Of a stretch of 64,000 nucleotides of DNA, positions 23,990-35,700 are shown piece after piece. Positions within the stretch are counted from its first letter, which is position 1. Each line of letters begins with the position of its first letter. The position numbers were made by a program, and so were the translations under genes. The stretch spans positions 12,021,666 to 12,085,665 of the forward strand of contig CM038919.1 in the NCBI GenBank assembly GCA_021904315.1. The letters are read 5' to 3'. Below the pieces are notes generated by a model. It was not told the DNA's origin. It ran no database searches and worked only from the letters and a program-made list of their open reading frames with translations. Origin of the DNA: Sphagnum magellanicum (Eukaryota > Streptophyta > Sphagnopsida > Sphagnales > Sphagnaceae).

Positions 23990-25042
23990 CTATGTTCCAC
24001 GAGGTTGGCCTGCACCATTCTGCATAGGCATTTGTTGGTATTGAGACATCATCTGATGAGGCGCATACATCATACCTGGGGGTGGCTGCTGCTGTCCATA
24101 TTGTTGCTGCATCATCTGCATTGATCCAGGATGTATTGCTCCATTTATGGGTCCACTCATGTTGTTCATGCCACCATTCATCCCGCCCTGCATGCCAACA
24201 TTCATGGACGACATGACTCCTTGGTTCCCCTCTTTGCTACCAGATTGGTCCCCTTGCTTGGCAGTTGAAGCTTTTTCACCCTCCAGCTCCCGGTACTTGT
24301 GAAGGTACACCTTAAGAGGCTCCACATAGTCTTCAAATCCAAGGGTACTCATTGCCCACAGCAAATCATCACCATTTATAGTCTTTCTCTTTTCTCTCTG
24401 GCACTTGTCAGAAGCCTCACCTGCAAGATTCGTCAGGGTCACAATCTGCATTCACTCTGCCTCGGGAAAAGTTCCTGGCCACTGTTGTGCCAGTGATGAA
24501 ATTTGCACCCACCCAAGAACTCCACATTTCTAAGTTATGTGATCTCGTACCTAACAGTTTTGTTAAAATCTGCGTGCATCCCCAAACCCACACCCCTTGA
24601 TTTTCAGGTGTCGGGGGATGCCGCTCTCCAGTCAAGTCAGTTTCCAGATATTGAAGATTGACAAAATCCGTGACTAAAAGATGAATTCCTGTGAAAAACG
24701 GAGAAAAGAAGAACTCCACACAAGCCAAACCAGTCTGGGGCCAGGGTCTTGCCTACCTCGTACACACCAATCGTCAAAATTTCTGGTGTTCTAGATGACT
24801 TAAATACCTGTGATGAAACTGATGAATTCCGAGACGCATTCCTGCACCGTCTCCTTGGCGTCTTTCGAAATTTTGGCATTGGAAGGGAGCGCCTTCTTCA
24901 TGATACGGCTCACATTCGCAATGGGAAGAAACCGGTCCTGCTCCCTGACCGACGCATCCTGATAGTGACCGCCGCCCGACTCATTGTCCGAATGCGGACT
25001 ACTCTCGGGGGAGCCCGGCTGCTGACCATAGCCGTCGGCCAT
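23990..25042 (-). CDS. NF-YB: NF-YB (HAP3) CCAAT-binding factor subunit, non-LEC1 type
   Basis: The histone-fold subunit of the nuclear NF-Y trimer pairs with NF-YC and recruits NF-YA to CCAAT boxes. Two exons on the minus strand, 25042-24808 and 24420-23990, join in phase to 221 aa. After a Gly/Ser-rich N-terminus the conserved B domain covers about 33-123 ([55 protein letters not shown]). Residue 60 in KISKDAKE is Lys; LEC1-type proteins carry Asp at this place, so this is a non-LEC1 NF-YB. The C-terminus is a long Met/Gln/Gly-rich tail ([31 protein letters not shown]), a probable activation segment. The ATG at 25042 was chosen because MADGY-like starts fit the family; a frame upstream would add 12 residues but opens without ATG. 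A CCAAT-bearing minisatellite lies about 1.3-1.7 kb upstream. Confidence 0.96.
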
Positions 25043-25860
25043 CTCACCCCGGTCCTTCCTGTTCCCTGTCGTCTTCACCTACCTTTCTTCTCGTCGCCTT
25101 CCTCCTCCCTCTTCACCTTCCAGTCTCTTGGAGCGTCACACCCTAATCACACATCACCCTCTGTACAAAACGAAGGTCCGCCCGCAAGAAAGCCGTGCTT
25201 CAAACCACCACCAGGTAGAGAAAAACCCTTGATCTGCACTACAGAAATGGCCCCCCACTAGCCACCGTCTCCGGTCACTGACCTCTCAACGGCAGCATCA
25301 CCAGATGTCTCCACTTGAAGCTATAAACCAACTCGCAAGATGTCCAACCCAGTCGAAAACCAACGAAGTCGACAACAAGGCAGAGAAAAAAAACAACAAA
25401 CCAGCTACGATTTGCTGCCAAAAGAAACCCACTTCACCAAAACCAAAAAAAACATAAACCACGAGTCCTGAAACGAAACCGAGACAACAACCACAACCCA
25501 CAAGCCCGCCGCTTGCTCTACCCGCAGATTTCACAAAAATTCGAGCCTACTTACTTGCCTGCAATATATCTGAGTCTTGGCGCCAACTCTCTCTACATCA
25601 TCTGACCATTCAACGTGAAATAGAAACAAAAGCCCACCCAAAAAGGGGGGAAAAAAAAAGAAAAAAAGAAGAAGGAAAAAAAAAGTCAGAGCACAAGAGT
25701 TAGTGAAGCAGCAGAGATAGATGTCAGCGCAAGAGCTAAAAGAAGATCACGCGACGGAGCTCATCACCAGAAAAGCAAAAGAAAAAAAGCAACGCAAAAC
25801 GACAACGAGGAACAAGATGACGATGATCCGGGTCGCACTTCCTCCCTTGGGAAGAGTCAA
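25043..25860 (-). promoter_or_regulatory. NF-YB leader and proximal promoter
   Basis: The stretch upstream of the NF-YB start contains many CG dinucleotides, A-rich runs near 25645-25685 and pyrimidine-rich tracts on the minus strand. This suits a leader and proximal promoter. I see no clear TATA box and cannot place the start of transcription. No open frame here is supported. Confidence 0.5.
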
Positions 25861-26345
25861 GACATGGCGCTCATACGGGTAGGTACATGAACCACCCGGC
25901 CTTCACCCGGCCTTCGCAGGATATCGGGATACCATGTCATGGACACACACACCATGTCATGTAAGCTCCAAGACATGGCGTTCACTCAGGTACATGAACC
26001 ACCCGGTCATCTCAGGATATCCGGATACCATTGTCATGTAAACTCCAAGACATGGCGCTCATCCAGATACATGAACCACCCGGCCATCTCAGGATATCCG
26101 GATACCATTGTCATGTAAACTCCAAGACATGGCGTTCATCCAGGTACATGAACCACCCGGCCTTCTCAGGATATCCGGATACCATTGTCATGTAAACTCC
26201 AAGACATGGCGTTCATCCAGGTACATGAGCCACCCGGCCTTCTCTGGATATCCGGATACCATTGTCATGTAAACTCCAAGACATGGCTTTCATCCAGGTA
26301 CATGAACGGCCTTCTCAGGATATCCGAATACCCATGTCATGTAAG
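25861..26345. repeat. 77-bp minisatellite
   Basis: The word gacatgg begins at 25861, 25972, 26049, 26126, 26203 and 26280. After a first irregular unit of 111 bases the spacing is exactly 77 four times. The unit runs through GACATGGCGTTCATCCAGG, TACATGAACCACCCGGCC, TCTCAGGATATCCGGATACC and ATTGTCATGTAAACTCCAA. Each regular copy holds the palindrome TATCCGGATA. Copies are near-identical, pointing to recent expansion. The array is 0.8-1.3 kb upstream of the NF-YB start. Confidence 0.93.
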
Positions 26346-26374
26346 TGTTTTTGGTGTTTCCATAGTAAACATGT

Positions 26375-26735
26375 GGGGGACATGGCCGCCCCACATACAT
26401 AAGTACCCATCTACATACCCATCCCTATCGAGCAATCTCAATGCTCTTAATCGGCTATCAGGTCACAAGGGACATGGCTGCCTCCACATACATACCCATT
26501 TACATACCCATCCCTATCGAGAAATCTCAATGCTCTGATTGGTTATCACATCAGGAGGGTCATGGCGACCCCACATACATACCCATTTACATACCCATCC
26601 CTATCAAGAAATCTCAATGCTCTGATTGGTTATCACATCAGGAGGGTCATGGCGACCCCACATACATACCCATCTACATAACCCATCCCTAATCGAGAAA
26701 TCTCAATGCTCTGGATTGGCTATTAGATCACACCA
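26375..26735. repeat. 88-bp minisatellite with CCAAT boxes
   Basis: Four copies, with the word ccct(a)atc at 26423, 26512, 26599 and 26687 (spacings 89, 87, 88). The unit contains CCACATACATACCCATTTAC, CCCATCCCTATCGAGAAATC and TCAATGCTCTGATTGGTTAT. Read on the minus strand, the last block gives AACCAATCAGAG, an NF-Y consensus, in copies 2 (26537-26542) and 3 (26624-26629). Copy 4 has AGCCAATCC (26714-26719); copy 1 is mutated (ATCGG, 26450). It is separate from the 77-bp array but shares the GACATGGC word with it. Confidence 0.92.
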
Positions 26736-26977
26736 ATATTGAATAATTAATTTAGTTTTAGTTTCTTGGTTCAACTCTTGGGGTTTTTAATTTTGAAATT
26801 TTTTGATAAATAAATAATAAATTGATTGTAAGGTACCCTTGTTTCAAATAATTTGAATTATTGCTTTAGTGTTCAAGTGGAATGTTATTGAATATTTTTC
26901 CCTTCGAGACAACTAGAGATCAAACTTTTACATCTTAAGCAACTTTTTTCGATATTTTGATAAATTAAAAATAAAAT

Positions 26978-26981
<4 letters not shown>

Positions 26982-27017
<36 letters not shown>
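26982..27017. repeat. (TA)n microsatellite
   Basis: About eighteen TA dinucleotides in a row. A second, shorter (TA)n lies at about 27398-27428. Confidence 0.9.
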
Positions 27018-27019
<2 letters not shown>

Positions 27020-30000
27020 ACAAATTAAAAAAATAATTTAATTTATGTTGAAGCCACCAAGATATCTCTTACGTTATACATTTCACATTCCCAATTTATA
27101 ATCACACTTATAATGCGATTAATTTGAATAACAATTATAGGATGTCATGAGTGAAGTTTGGATTAGTGTTGTCATTTTAAAAAAACTTTTTTTTTGTTTG
27201 CAATCAACTTATTTGCAACTAGGGTTGCAATTAAATGTTAAAATCAAATTATATTTAGTTATTTTTTCAACTATGCATGGACTCCATATAATTTTCGGTG
27301 TTGTCTACAACTAGGTTGCAACTAATGTTTACTTCATCTTTCATTTGGATGATTATTCATCAGATTATAATACATGTATATTCATCATATGTGATATCCC
27401 ATATATATATATATATATATATATATATCATACATGACATGTGTATATACATCATATGTGTATATATGATTGCATATATACACAAAGTTGCAACCAACCT
27501 TCTTTTATTGGTGAAATCTTTTAAAGAATCAAAATTAGCATTTGAAAATTTGAAAAATAAAGTGATTTTGCAAGTTTTCTATTGTCAAAAGCTTCTAAGA
27601 AACACAATTCCAAAATGGAAAGAATTGAAGGCTAAAGTGTTCCCCATTGAATTTTGGCACTATGGCTAAAAATAAAGAAAACCAAGGTAAACTCCAATGC
27701 TCTTAAAATGTATTTATTTCCAAAAAACCCTATAAGGGTGAGAAAATCACCAATGTTTTCAAACCTCAATATTCATTAGAAAAACATTGTTTCTCATCTA
27801 TGCAAAATTTATGGCCTATACATGTGAACAAAACTATCAACCCACAACAACATTTAAATCCCATTCACTTTTAAGTGATCAACTCAAGAACAAAATTATT
27901 TTTTACATCGAAATCAATGACCCCAAAATTACTAAGCTCAGCCAAATTACACATGTCCCAAAGTTAGCAACCTCCATTCAAATATTGTGGCAAGCATTGG
28001 CTTCAATTGTTTGTGCATGGTAGAAATATGGACATGCATGCATATAATCATAGTATTAGATATCTTTGAATGGAGCAAACATTGAACCAAAAGGACAAAA
28101 AACAAAGTTGTTTGTACTATGTGCTTACATCTACATCTTTAGTAGTCAACCACATTTGGTTCATGACCTTACACTTGTTTAGGTGAATTGGCTAGTGTTG
28201 AAGGTCACATAGGTCCTTTCAATGGTCATCTACTTTATCATGGTCCTCCTAGTGCATAAGTCTAATGCACCTTGTTGTTACATAGTTTGATATACTAAAA
28301 TTGAACTATGCAATCCCCAATGTATGCCATGGGCCTTGTAGCATGTAACAAAAACTCATGGGGTTAAAGCTTTTGAACTATGCCTAAAACTTTCATTACA
28401 TGTTATAGAGCCACCTAATATCCACTTGATATGTATACCTCAATTTTATTCGACTACAACTTTATGATGAATGTCAAATGGTAACCAAGTATTGCACACA
28501 CTAGGCAAGTATATATGAACATGAATAAATAATGATAGTTATTTCCTTAGCTATCACATTGTAATAGTACACATTAGGGCATGCACTAATATCCATTTTC
28601 TTAGATTTTTAAAGTTGTCTTTAAACAAGAAGCACATTGATAATCCATCACTCCTTTTGCCTAATACTTGTTGATTTACCCAAAAACTTTTGAAAAATCA
28701 ACATTCGATGTCCTTTTTGTGACTTTTGGCATCATTACAACAAAAGGTGTCCATGTACACCAAGTGATTTCATTGGAATTTGAATGAATTCATTGGTTGT
28801 AATAAACGAAACCTAATGGAGATGGAATGAATTCACTGGTCTAGTGAACAAAGACTAATGAATTGCACCCACATTTTGTAGTAGTGCATGGACTCATTTA
28901 GTACAAGTTTCAAATGTAACATATTTGCCTAGATCTTAACATCTTTGGACATTTTTTTTTAATCACAACCAAAGAACCTTAATTTTTATCCATTACATTC
29001 ACTACATCACACAATCATAATCTAATTTAGATATTCCAAATTTATACCATACTTAGACCAACCATGAACCATGGAGATAGGTCAATTTTGCAATCCATTT
29101 TCATTAGTTTGTGAAGCTATTGTTTTTTAAAAGAATGTGCACCAATGTAAAGAAAAAATCTTGCATCCATGAAATAAAATGTGGCAAATGAGATATGGAG
29201 GGGTAGAAAAATTGGAGAAAGCTAGAATTACAAGCTTCTCATTTGATTTTATGGTCTTATTATAAGCAATGCATTTCCCTAAAGTTTTTGAAAACAACAA
29301 CAATGCATTTATGCATACCTTATTTATTGTAGCAATGCACAACATTATAATTACACAAAATCATGTTCATGACCACCTCCTATCCTTCCTCCAACTCTTT
29401 GTATGTTGCACTCTCCCTTAAATGGTGGTTATATCATATTAAGAATTTTGACATATATGAGGAATCATATTTTTGTAATAAAATTCTCCTTCCCCCATAT
29501 TCAAAAAAATTTAAACAAGAATCAAATGGTTAACAAATGGAACATTTTCTTGGATTGAAAGAACATGAAGAAAAAGGATTAGAATATTCATTTAATTCAT
29601 GAGAAAAATGAATGAAAATGCTTCATGAAACATTTCACATCTTATTGATCTAACGACATGTTGATTGAAGAAGACATAAAGGAGATATATTGCACAGGTC
29701 TTGTTAGTCAAAAGAGAATTCCTTGATCATTATTCCACATACATGCCAAAAGTTGTTAGATCAAAACCCTACATGATGTCCTTATCCCAAATATCCTCAA
29801 CCTCTTCAACTATCCTCAATGTTGATTGAATAGGAATAAACCTTAGTTTTTTTTTGTTTCAATTAATTTTTTTTAAACCACTAGTATTGTATTGTAACAT
29901 TTGGAACTATACAACAATTAATATTGTGCTAACAAAAACATACTAGTAATGTTAGTTTTTTGTCACTTTACAAAATCAATATCTAGTGCCACATTTGCAA

Positions 30001-32264
30001 CGTTTAATCTAACCACGTCTAGTGTAAATGTCACATGAGTCAAAGTTTGTTCAAATCTCAACATCTTCCAAGGGATTTCTTTTATCAAAACTAACAAACC
30101 CTTGAATTTGACTAGAAGCAAGTTGGATGTTGTACAAAGGTGGTGTAAGGTGTTTGCAAACTATAGTGTCCATTTTCGGACATCCCAATGTCTTTTTTTA
30201 CACTTTTATGGATTAAGATGTGTCAAACTTGTCCACTTACGAAAAGTTTTATGAAAATGGACTCAATCATATGATTTTTACATAATTTAATGAAAATGAA
30301 ATCATCTAAAACTAAAAGTTTTACATCAAACAGGGGAATTTTAATTTTAAATAAGTTGTAATGTCATGTCAATTTTATATAAGATGGAAATGGGCTCATT
30401 GTTATCATGGTTTGTAATCAAATAATGTGCATGGATTTTTCAAATATTTGATCCTTGGTTTGCAATTCAAAATGAGGTTCTTTAAATCATTTCAATTTCA
30501 TGTGAAAATTTTATGCACCTTTTAATGACACCAAAAATCAATAGACATGGCAAAGTCTTCATGTATTGATTTTGTGAAATCAAGAAAAGTTTCTTCACAA
30601 AGATTGTTGACTCTAGATTATTTTAGATGGTTGGTGTAATTGATTTTTGGAAAAGATGAATATTTTTACAAATTCACAAGTTTACATTTTTTGGCTTGCA
30701 AAAAATACATTGTGAAAAATCCTATTTTGGATTTTTAAATGTAGTCAAAATTTGTCCGCTCTAGCTTGCAAATACCCTCCAATGTTGATAATGTTTGGAA
30801 TCAACACCATTAGAAGTGCTACAATAGTTTTGAATTCTAAGAAAGGGATGTTCAATAATAGTATTGTTTTCCATGTTTGATTACTGTGGATGTTTTTTAT
30901 GAAGTTAAACTTATGTCCACATTCAATCTTCCAAAATAAGCATCAATTATTGGATCATCATGCTACACATTTATAACTTGACATAAGGTTTGGTGGGATC
31001 TCGATCTAAACATCTACAATTGGGGTTGTCAATCACAAGTTCCCTCTCAACCAACTAATCCCTTAACTTTTTGAGTCCCATAACTTTTTACCATGTTGCT
31101 TCCTTATAATTCAAAAAACACTACAAGTTGGGCCAAATAGTTGCACACATTTTCAAGCCTTCATATGTAATGTATATTATATCACCAAACTTGAAGGTTG
31201 TGGTAAAAAAAAACATCTTAACAACAATTTTTTATTAAAAAATATGCCTTTACTTGCCATAATATATTGTCGACCACTAGTCTGGTGATAAAATAGAATT
31301 CCAAAACAAATTCATTAAAGTGATAACTCCAAACCTTATTGCATTTGACTTTTAGCCATGAAATCCTTTAATGGAATGACTACCATTTTCAAATTACCCA
31401 CATGTGTAGGTTTTTACATTTCAACATGTTCGAGTATTTGGTCAAAGGTTTATAATATCATCTAACCTCCCATATATATTTTACATTAAAACAAAAAAAT
31501 TCACCAAACATTAATGTTGAACAAACTTGTGAGCTTTCAAATGCAAGGATTGAGGAAAAAAAAATCTTATTACAACATCTCATTATGGATGGTACATGGA
31601 TCACCTATTATGGTCCATAATCACTAGTGCTAACACATGCTGAAAGAAAAACCATCCATTCCAAAGTGCCCAATGGAATAATCCATTTTACATTGTGTTT
31701 CATAGATTGTTGTCTACACAAAAAACTATATACAATGGAATTGAATTGTAAGTGGTCTAGCTAATAGATGATGACATCTCCTTCAGCCAAACCTAGGACC
31801 AAATATGAAACACAAGAATCAAAACATAGTTCATTGTTTGCCAAACAAGTTGTAATGTGATGTTATTACTATTACATCAAAAAATATGACCCACATAATG
31901 AGGTTGCTTATGAAAAAAATTCTCACATAGAATTTTGTACCTAAAAATAAAGTTTTTTTCATTAATACAAAAGCAAATTTTTCAAACAATCCAAGTTGAC
32001 TACTTGGTTTTTAACTAATGCACATGTAAATTTTGACTAAAGGCCTAGGGCTCGAATGGCATGTGTATTTTTTAACCAATCAACTTGATTAAAAATGGCC
32101 TATATTTGACTATATTTCAAATTGGACATCTAGTCAAGTTGAACAAATAATGACCACCTTAATCAAAATGGCTAGTGGGTTTTAATCAAGTTGGACATAA
32201 AAAATGGTATTTCTAAACAAGATGGACAATGGTTTTCTAGTCAAATAGGACATCTTATGCCAGT

Positions 32265-32705
32265 TAATAGGCCAAACTACCTACTAGGTAAGCTAGATAT
32301 GTAAACTAGGCCTATTTACCTACCTATTATTCTATAACCTATTTATCTTTTACCTACCTACCTTCTACCTCTTATTTCTTACAAACTACTTACCTACCTA
32401 CTACCAATTACTTAAGTTTCTTATTTACATACATAAGTAGTGTGCAACATTTGATGTGAAATTGAAACATATTAAACAAAAGAATGACAAAATTAATTGT
32501 CACTTTTGATCCATTGGTTAAGGAATTAGTTTGTCATTGGGGAGGTCAATAATTATAACATATGTATTCTTGGGGGCTACTATGGGTAGGCTAGGTGAAG
32601 TAAGTTAAGTAGCTAGATTAAATAAAGCCATGTAAGGTAAGTAGGTTAAGCTAGGTAGGCTACCATGTACCACACTATCCTTTTATAGCCTACCTACCTA
32701 CCACA
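32265..32705. repeat. TACC-rich segment with inverted partner
   Basis: The left part (32280-32400) is rich in CCTACC/TACCTACC words. The right part (32585-32670) is rich in the complement GGTAGG, AGGTAAGTAGG and AAGTTAAGTAG, and the far end (32690-32703) returns to CCTACCTACC. The two halves could pair as an imperfect inverted repeat. The element family is unknown. Confidence 0.45.
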
Positions 32706-35700
32706 AAATTATAATTTTGATTATAATTTCAATTTTTTTAAATGTAAAAATTTGATTAATCAAATGGTTGATTATCTACTAGTCAAAATGATCAATCAAA
32801 TGATCAATTATTTTGCGAATCAAAGAGATCACCTCATTCATAACGAACATTTTAAAATCAATTTGTCCAAAATGACAAATGGTCTTTTAAAATCTTGTTT
32901 AAATGGAGTTTTTCCTAATTAAAGAAACTATGTTTTTCTACAAGTGTATTGTATAAACCTTTACATGTTTTTAACCACACTATTGTGCCTTCCTTTGAAG
33001 GATTCCTCCTATAGTTCACCAATGCACTACAATTTTGAGTCTTCACAACCAAGATGATCAATACAAGTTGGCATTATGAAAATTTAGCACCAACCTCTCA
33101 ATGCACATACAACCTATTTTTAATGAAACATTGACAACATGCCAACTATTGTAAAATGATGGTCCCCATTTTGGCAAGAAATATAAATTAATGAAATTAT
33201 TTCTCAAGGAAAACATTTCCACCTACTAAATTAATGTTTAAAACACAAAATGTATTTATATCTATAGTTTTGAACACCTCATTTGCTAAGTGTTATGAAA
33301 TATTTAATGTATTTTCATTTGTTTCTTTAAGTGGTCTTAATTTTGTATGTTGTTTTTGTTTGGTTGGTTATCCGGGTCCAATGTTTTTAAGGTGTGCAAA
33401 AATCTTGTCGCATCACCACTATTTTGTGTCTTTTTTACCTAGTTTTTTTTTACCATGTAAAAACACATTTATGGATGATTATGATGGAATTTTAAATTAT
33501 AATTGTTTAAAATATAATCCTTCTAAAATATTTGACAACTTTTGATTCATTATTTTTTATGGGGATCAAAATATAGGGTGAAAAAGGATTGCAATAAGAA
33601 CTAGGTGATCCTTTTCATCCTATGTGGTACATCTCAAAGGATTTTCACCCATCTATGAAGGGCCTATGTGGAACATTATATAGTTGGTGAGGGAATTATT
33701 CTATTATTGCTTCAATAACTTATAGTAGAATTGTTGAAGATTTTCAAATCATAATATGAATAAATTGTTTACGGTGACCACATGTTGGACTTTGATGAAT
33801 ACTTGCCTAGTTGTATGTAATAACTAATGTTATAAGGCTAACCACACTTGTGTTTTTTTGAAGGTTTTCAAGTACGGTTATGATTGGCTCAACCTAGATT
33901 TTGTTTTAAATGCATGTGTGGAGTGTGTTGTTGTCAATGTCAAATGTTCCAATCCTTAGTGATTTTCAACCAAGGGGTTATGGTGCACTAGTGCAATGAG
34001 TTAACATTGATTGGCACACATATGCAAATTTGGAATTGGTCATCATTATTTGCAAGGAATTTGACTAATGTCATTATGAACTCATGAACACATGCATTCT
34101 ACATATGGTTTTGTGACCCTAAATATTTTCGACATTACAAAAACAAGTTTATTAATATTAACAATATTTGAAGCTAAGTTTGGCACTAAAGGGTGAACAA
34201 TATTTCCTAACATGTTTCCAACTTCTATCCATGGGATTAAGCTCTTGCCATGAATGAGGTTTTCTAACAATCATTTGGGGGTTTTTTTTTGTTGTAAAAT
34301 TATGTGGGTCATTTGCCATGTGGACCATTACATAGGTGGATCATATGTGGTGTTGCAATGTTGATTTGCCAATTTAGCTTTAGCAAATGTGCATTTTTGA
34401 CAAATTACATGTGAAAATCACATTGTGTTCATATTTTCCCCTTACTAGAGCATGCATGATGGACGACAATGGGGGACCAAATTTTTTGGTTTGAATTGTG
34501 AGAATCAAGCTAATGTTCAAAGGTTTGACAAATACTATAAGTTGGGGATACATAGACACATTACAATAAAATATTGTTTTTCAATAAATCATTCAACCTT
34601 CACACTTGATTGCTCTAGTTAAAGTGTTTTGAACATATCAATGAGTTTACATCCAAACATCCATGTCATCATTCTATTTCATTATGATAGTTTTGCATTA
34701 AATAGCAAAAAGGAGATCCCAAGAGTCACATCATGTCTAGAAACTAGTATTCATAATGTCATCTATGTGTTTCTCACTACCCATCTTGAGTCATTACACT
34801 TTTGTTGTTGTTTCATCTAGAAATGATGGTAATTATGACTTTTGGTGGATGTGTTCAAGAATATTGGTTCTTCACTACATTTCAACTATGGATGAATTTG
34901 TCATTTGCCTATTACATATGGTTGACATATTTGCAACATGAACAAGGTTCACACCACACCTAAAGTTAAAACTTGGCATTCTCATTCGAAGAAACATATG
35001 CATTGTTGTTTCCCATTCCAATAACACATGAACAAAAATCTATCTCTTACAAAGCAAATAAAAATGTTTAAATCCTTCCACCTTCTTTATGAAACATATT
35101 TTGTGTACTTAATCTATGCAACCCCTAACATGCAAGCTTTTAGGGGTTGCATAGACTAATTGACCCTAACCATCAACTAAAATAATAGGACATGAAAAAT
35201 GAAAATGCAATAGTTTTTGTGTAGTATTTTAGTTAACCCTCTAACATCAATGCCATGGTTTTAGAGTGCAAAAGAAATAATTGTAGTGGCAATAGTGCAA
35301 ACCGAGGCAATAACCTAGTGCAATTAGTTTGATGTTTAAAAAATTGTAAGAAAATAGGGAACAAGATGAACTTAAAGCATCATTACATGTTAAAATTAGA
35401 TGTTAAACTTTGTCACAAGCTCCAAAACACCACTTCTAGACTCAAGGCTCCTACTTTTCTTTTCTTGATGTAGAAATTCATTCAACACCCCTAGAAGATA
35501 CATATTCCAAGTCCCTATTGTATTGAATAACCCAACATGCACACAATGCAACAACATGATTTTTAAGCATACAAGTTTTGAATTTTCTTAAAGAAATTCA
35601 AAACTACATTTTCAACATATAGAGCTTCAAAAGTGACATTCACAATACCCACATCCATTGTGATAAAAATTTGTGTAAAAAATGTGGTCCTATTATGCCT

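Noticed and set aside
26441-26692. Repetitive protein frame (TYIPIYIPIPI..SQCSDWLSHQ)
   Set aside because: It is only the translation of the 88-bp minisatellite, where two copies happen to keep phase; no start context or splice structure supports it.
33234-33545. 103-codon frame in the desert
   Set aside because: Hydrophobic AT-driven composition without family signal.
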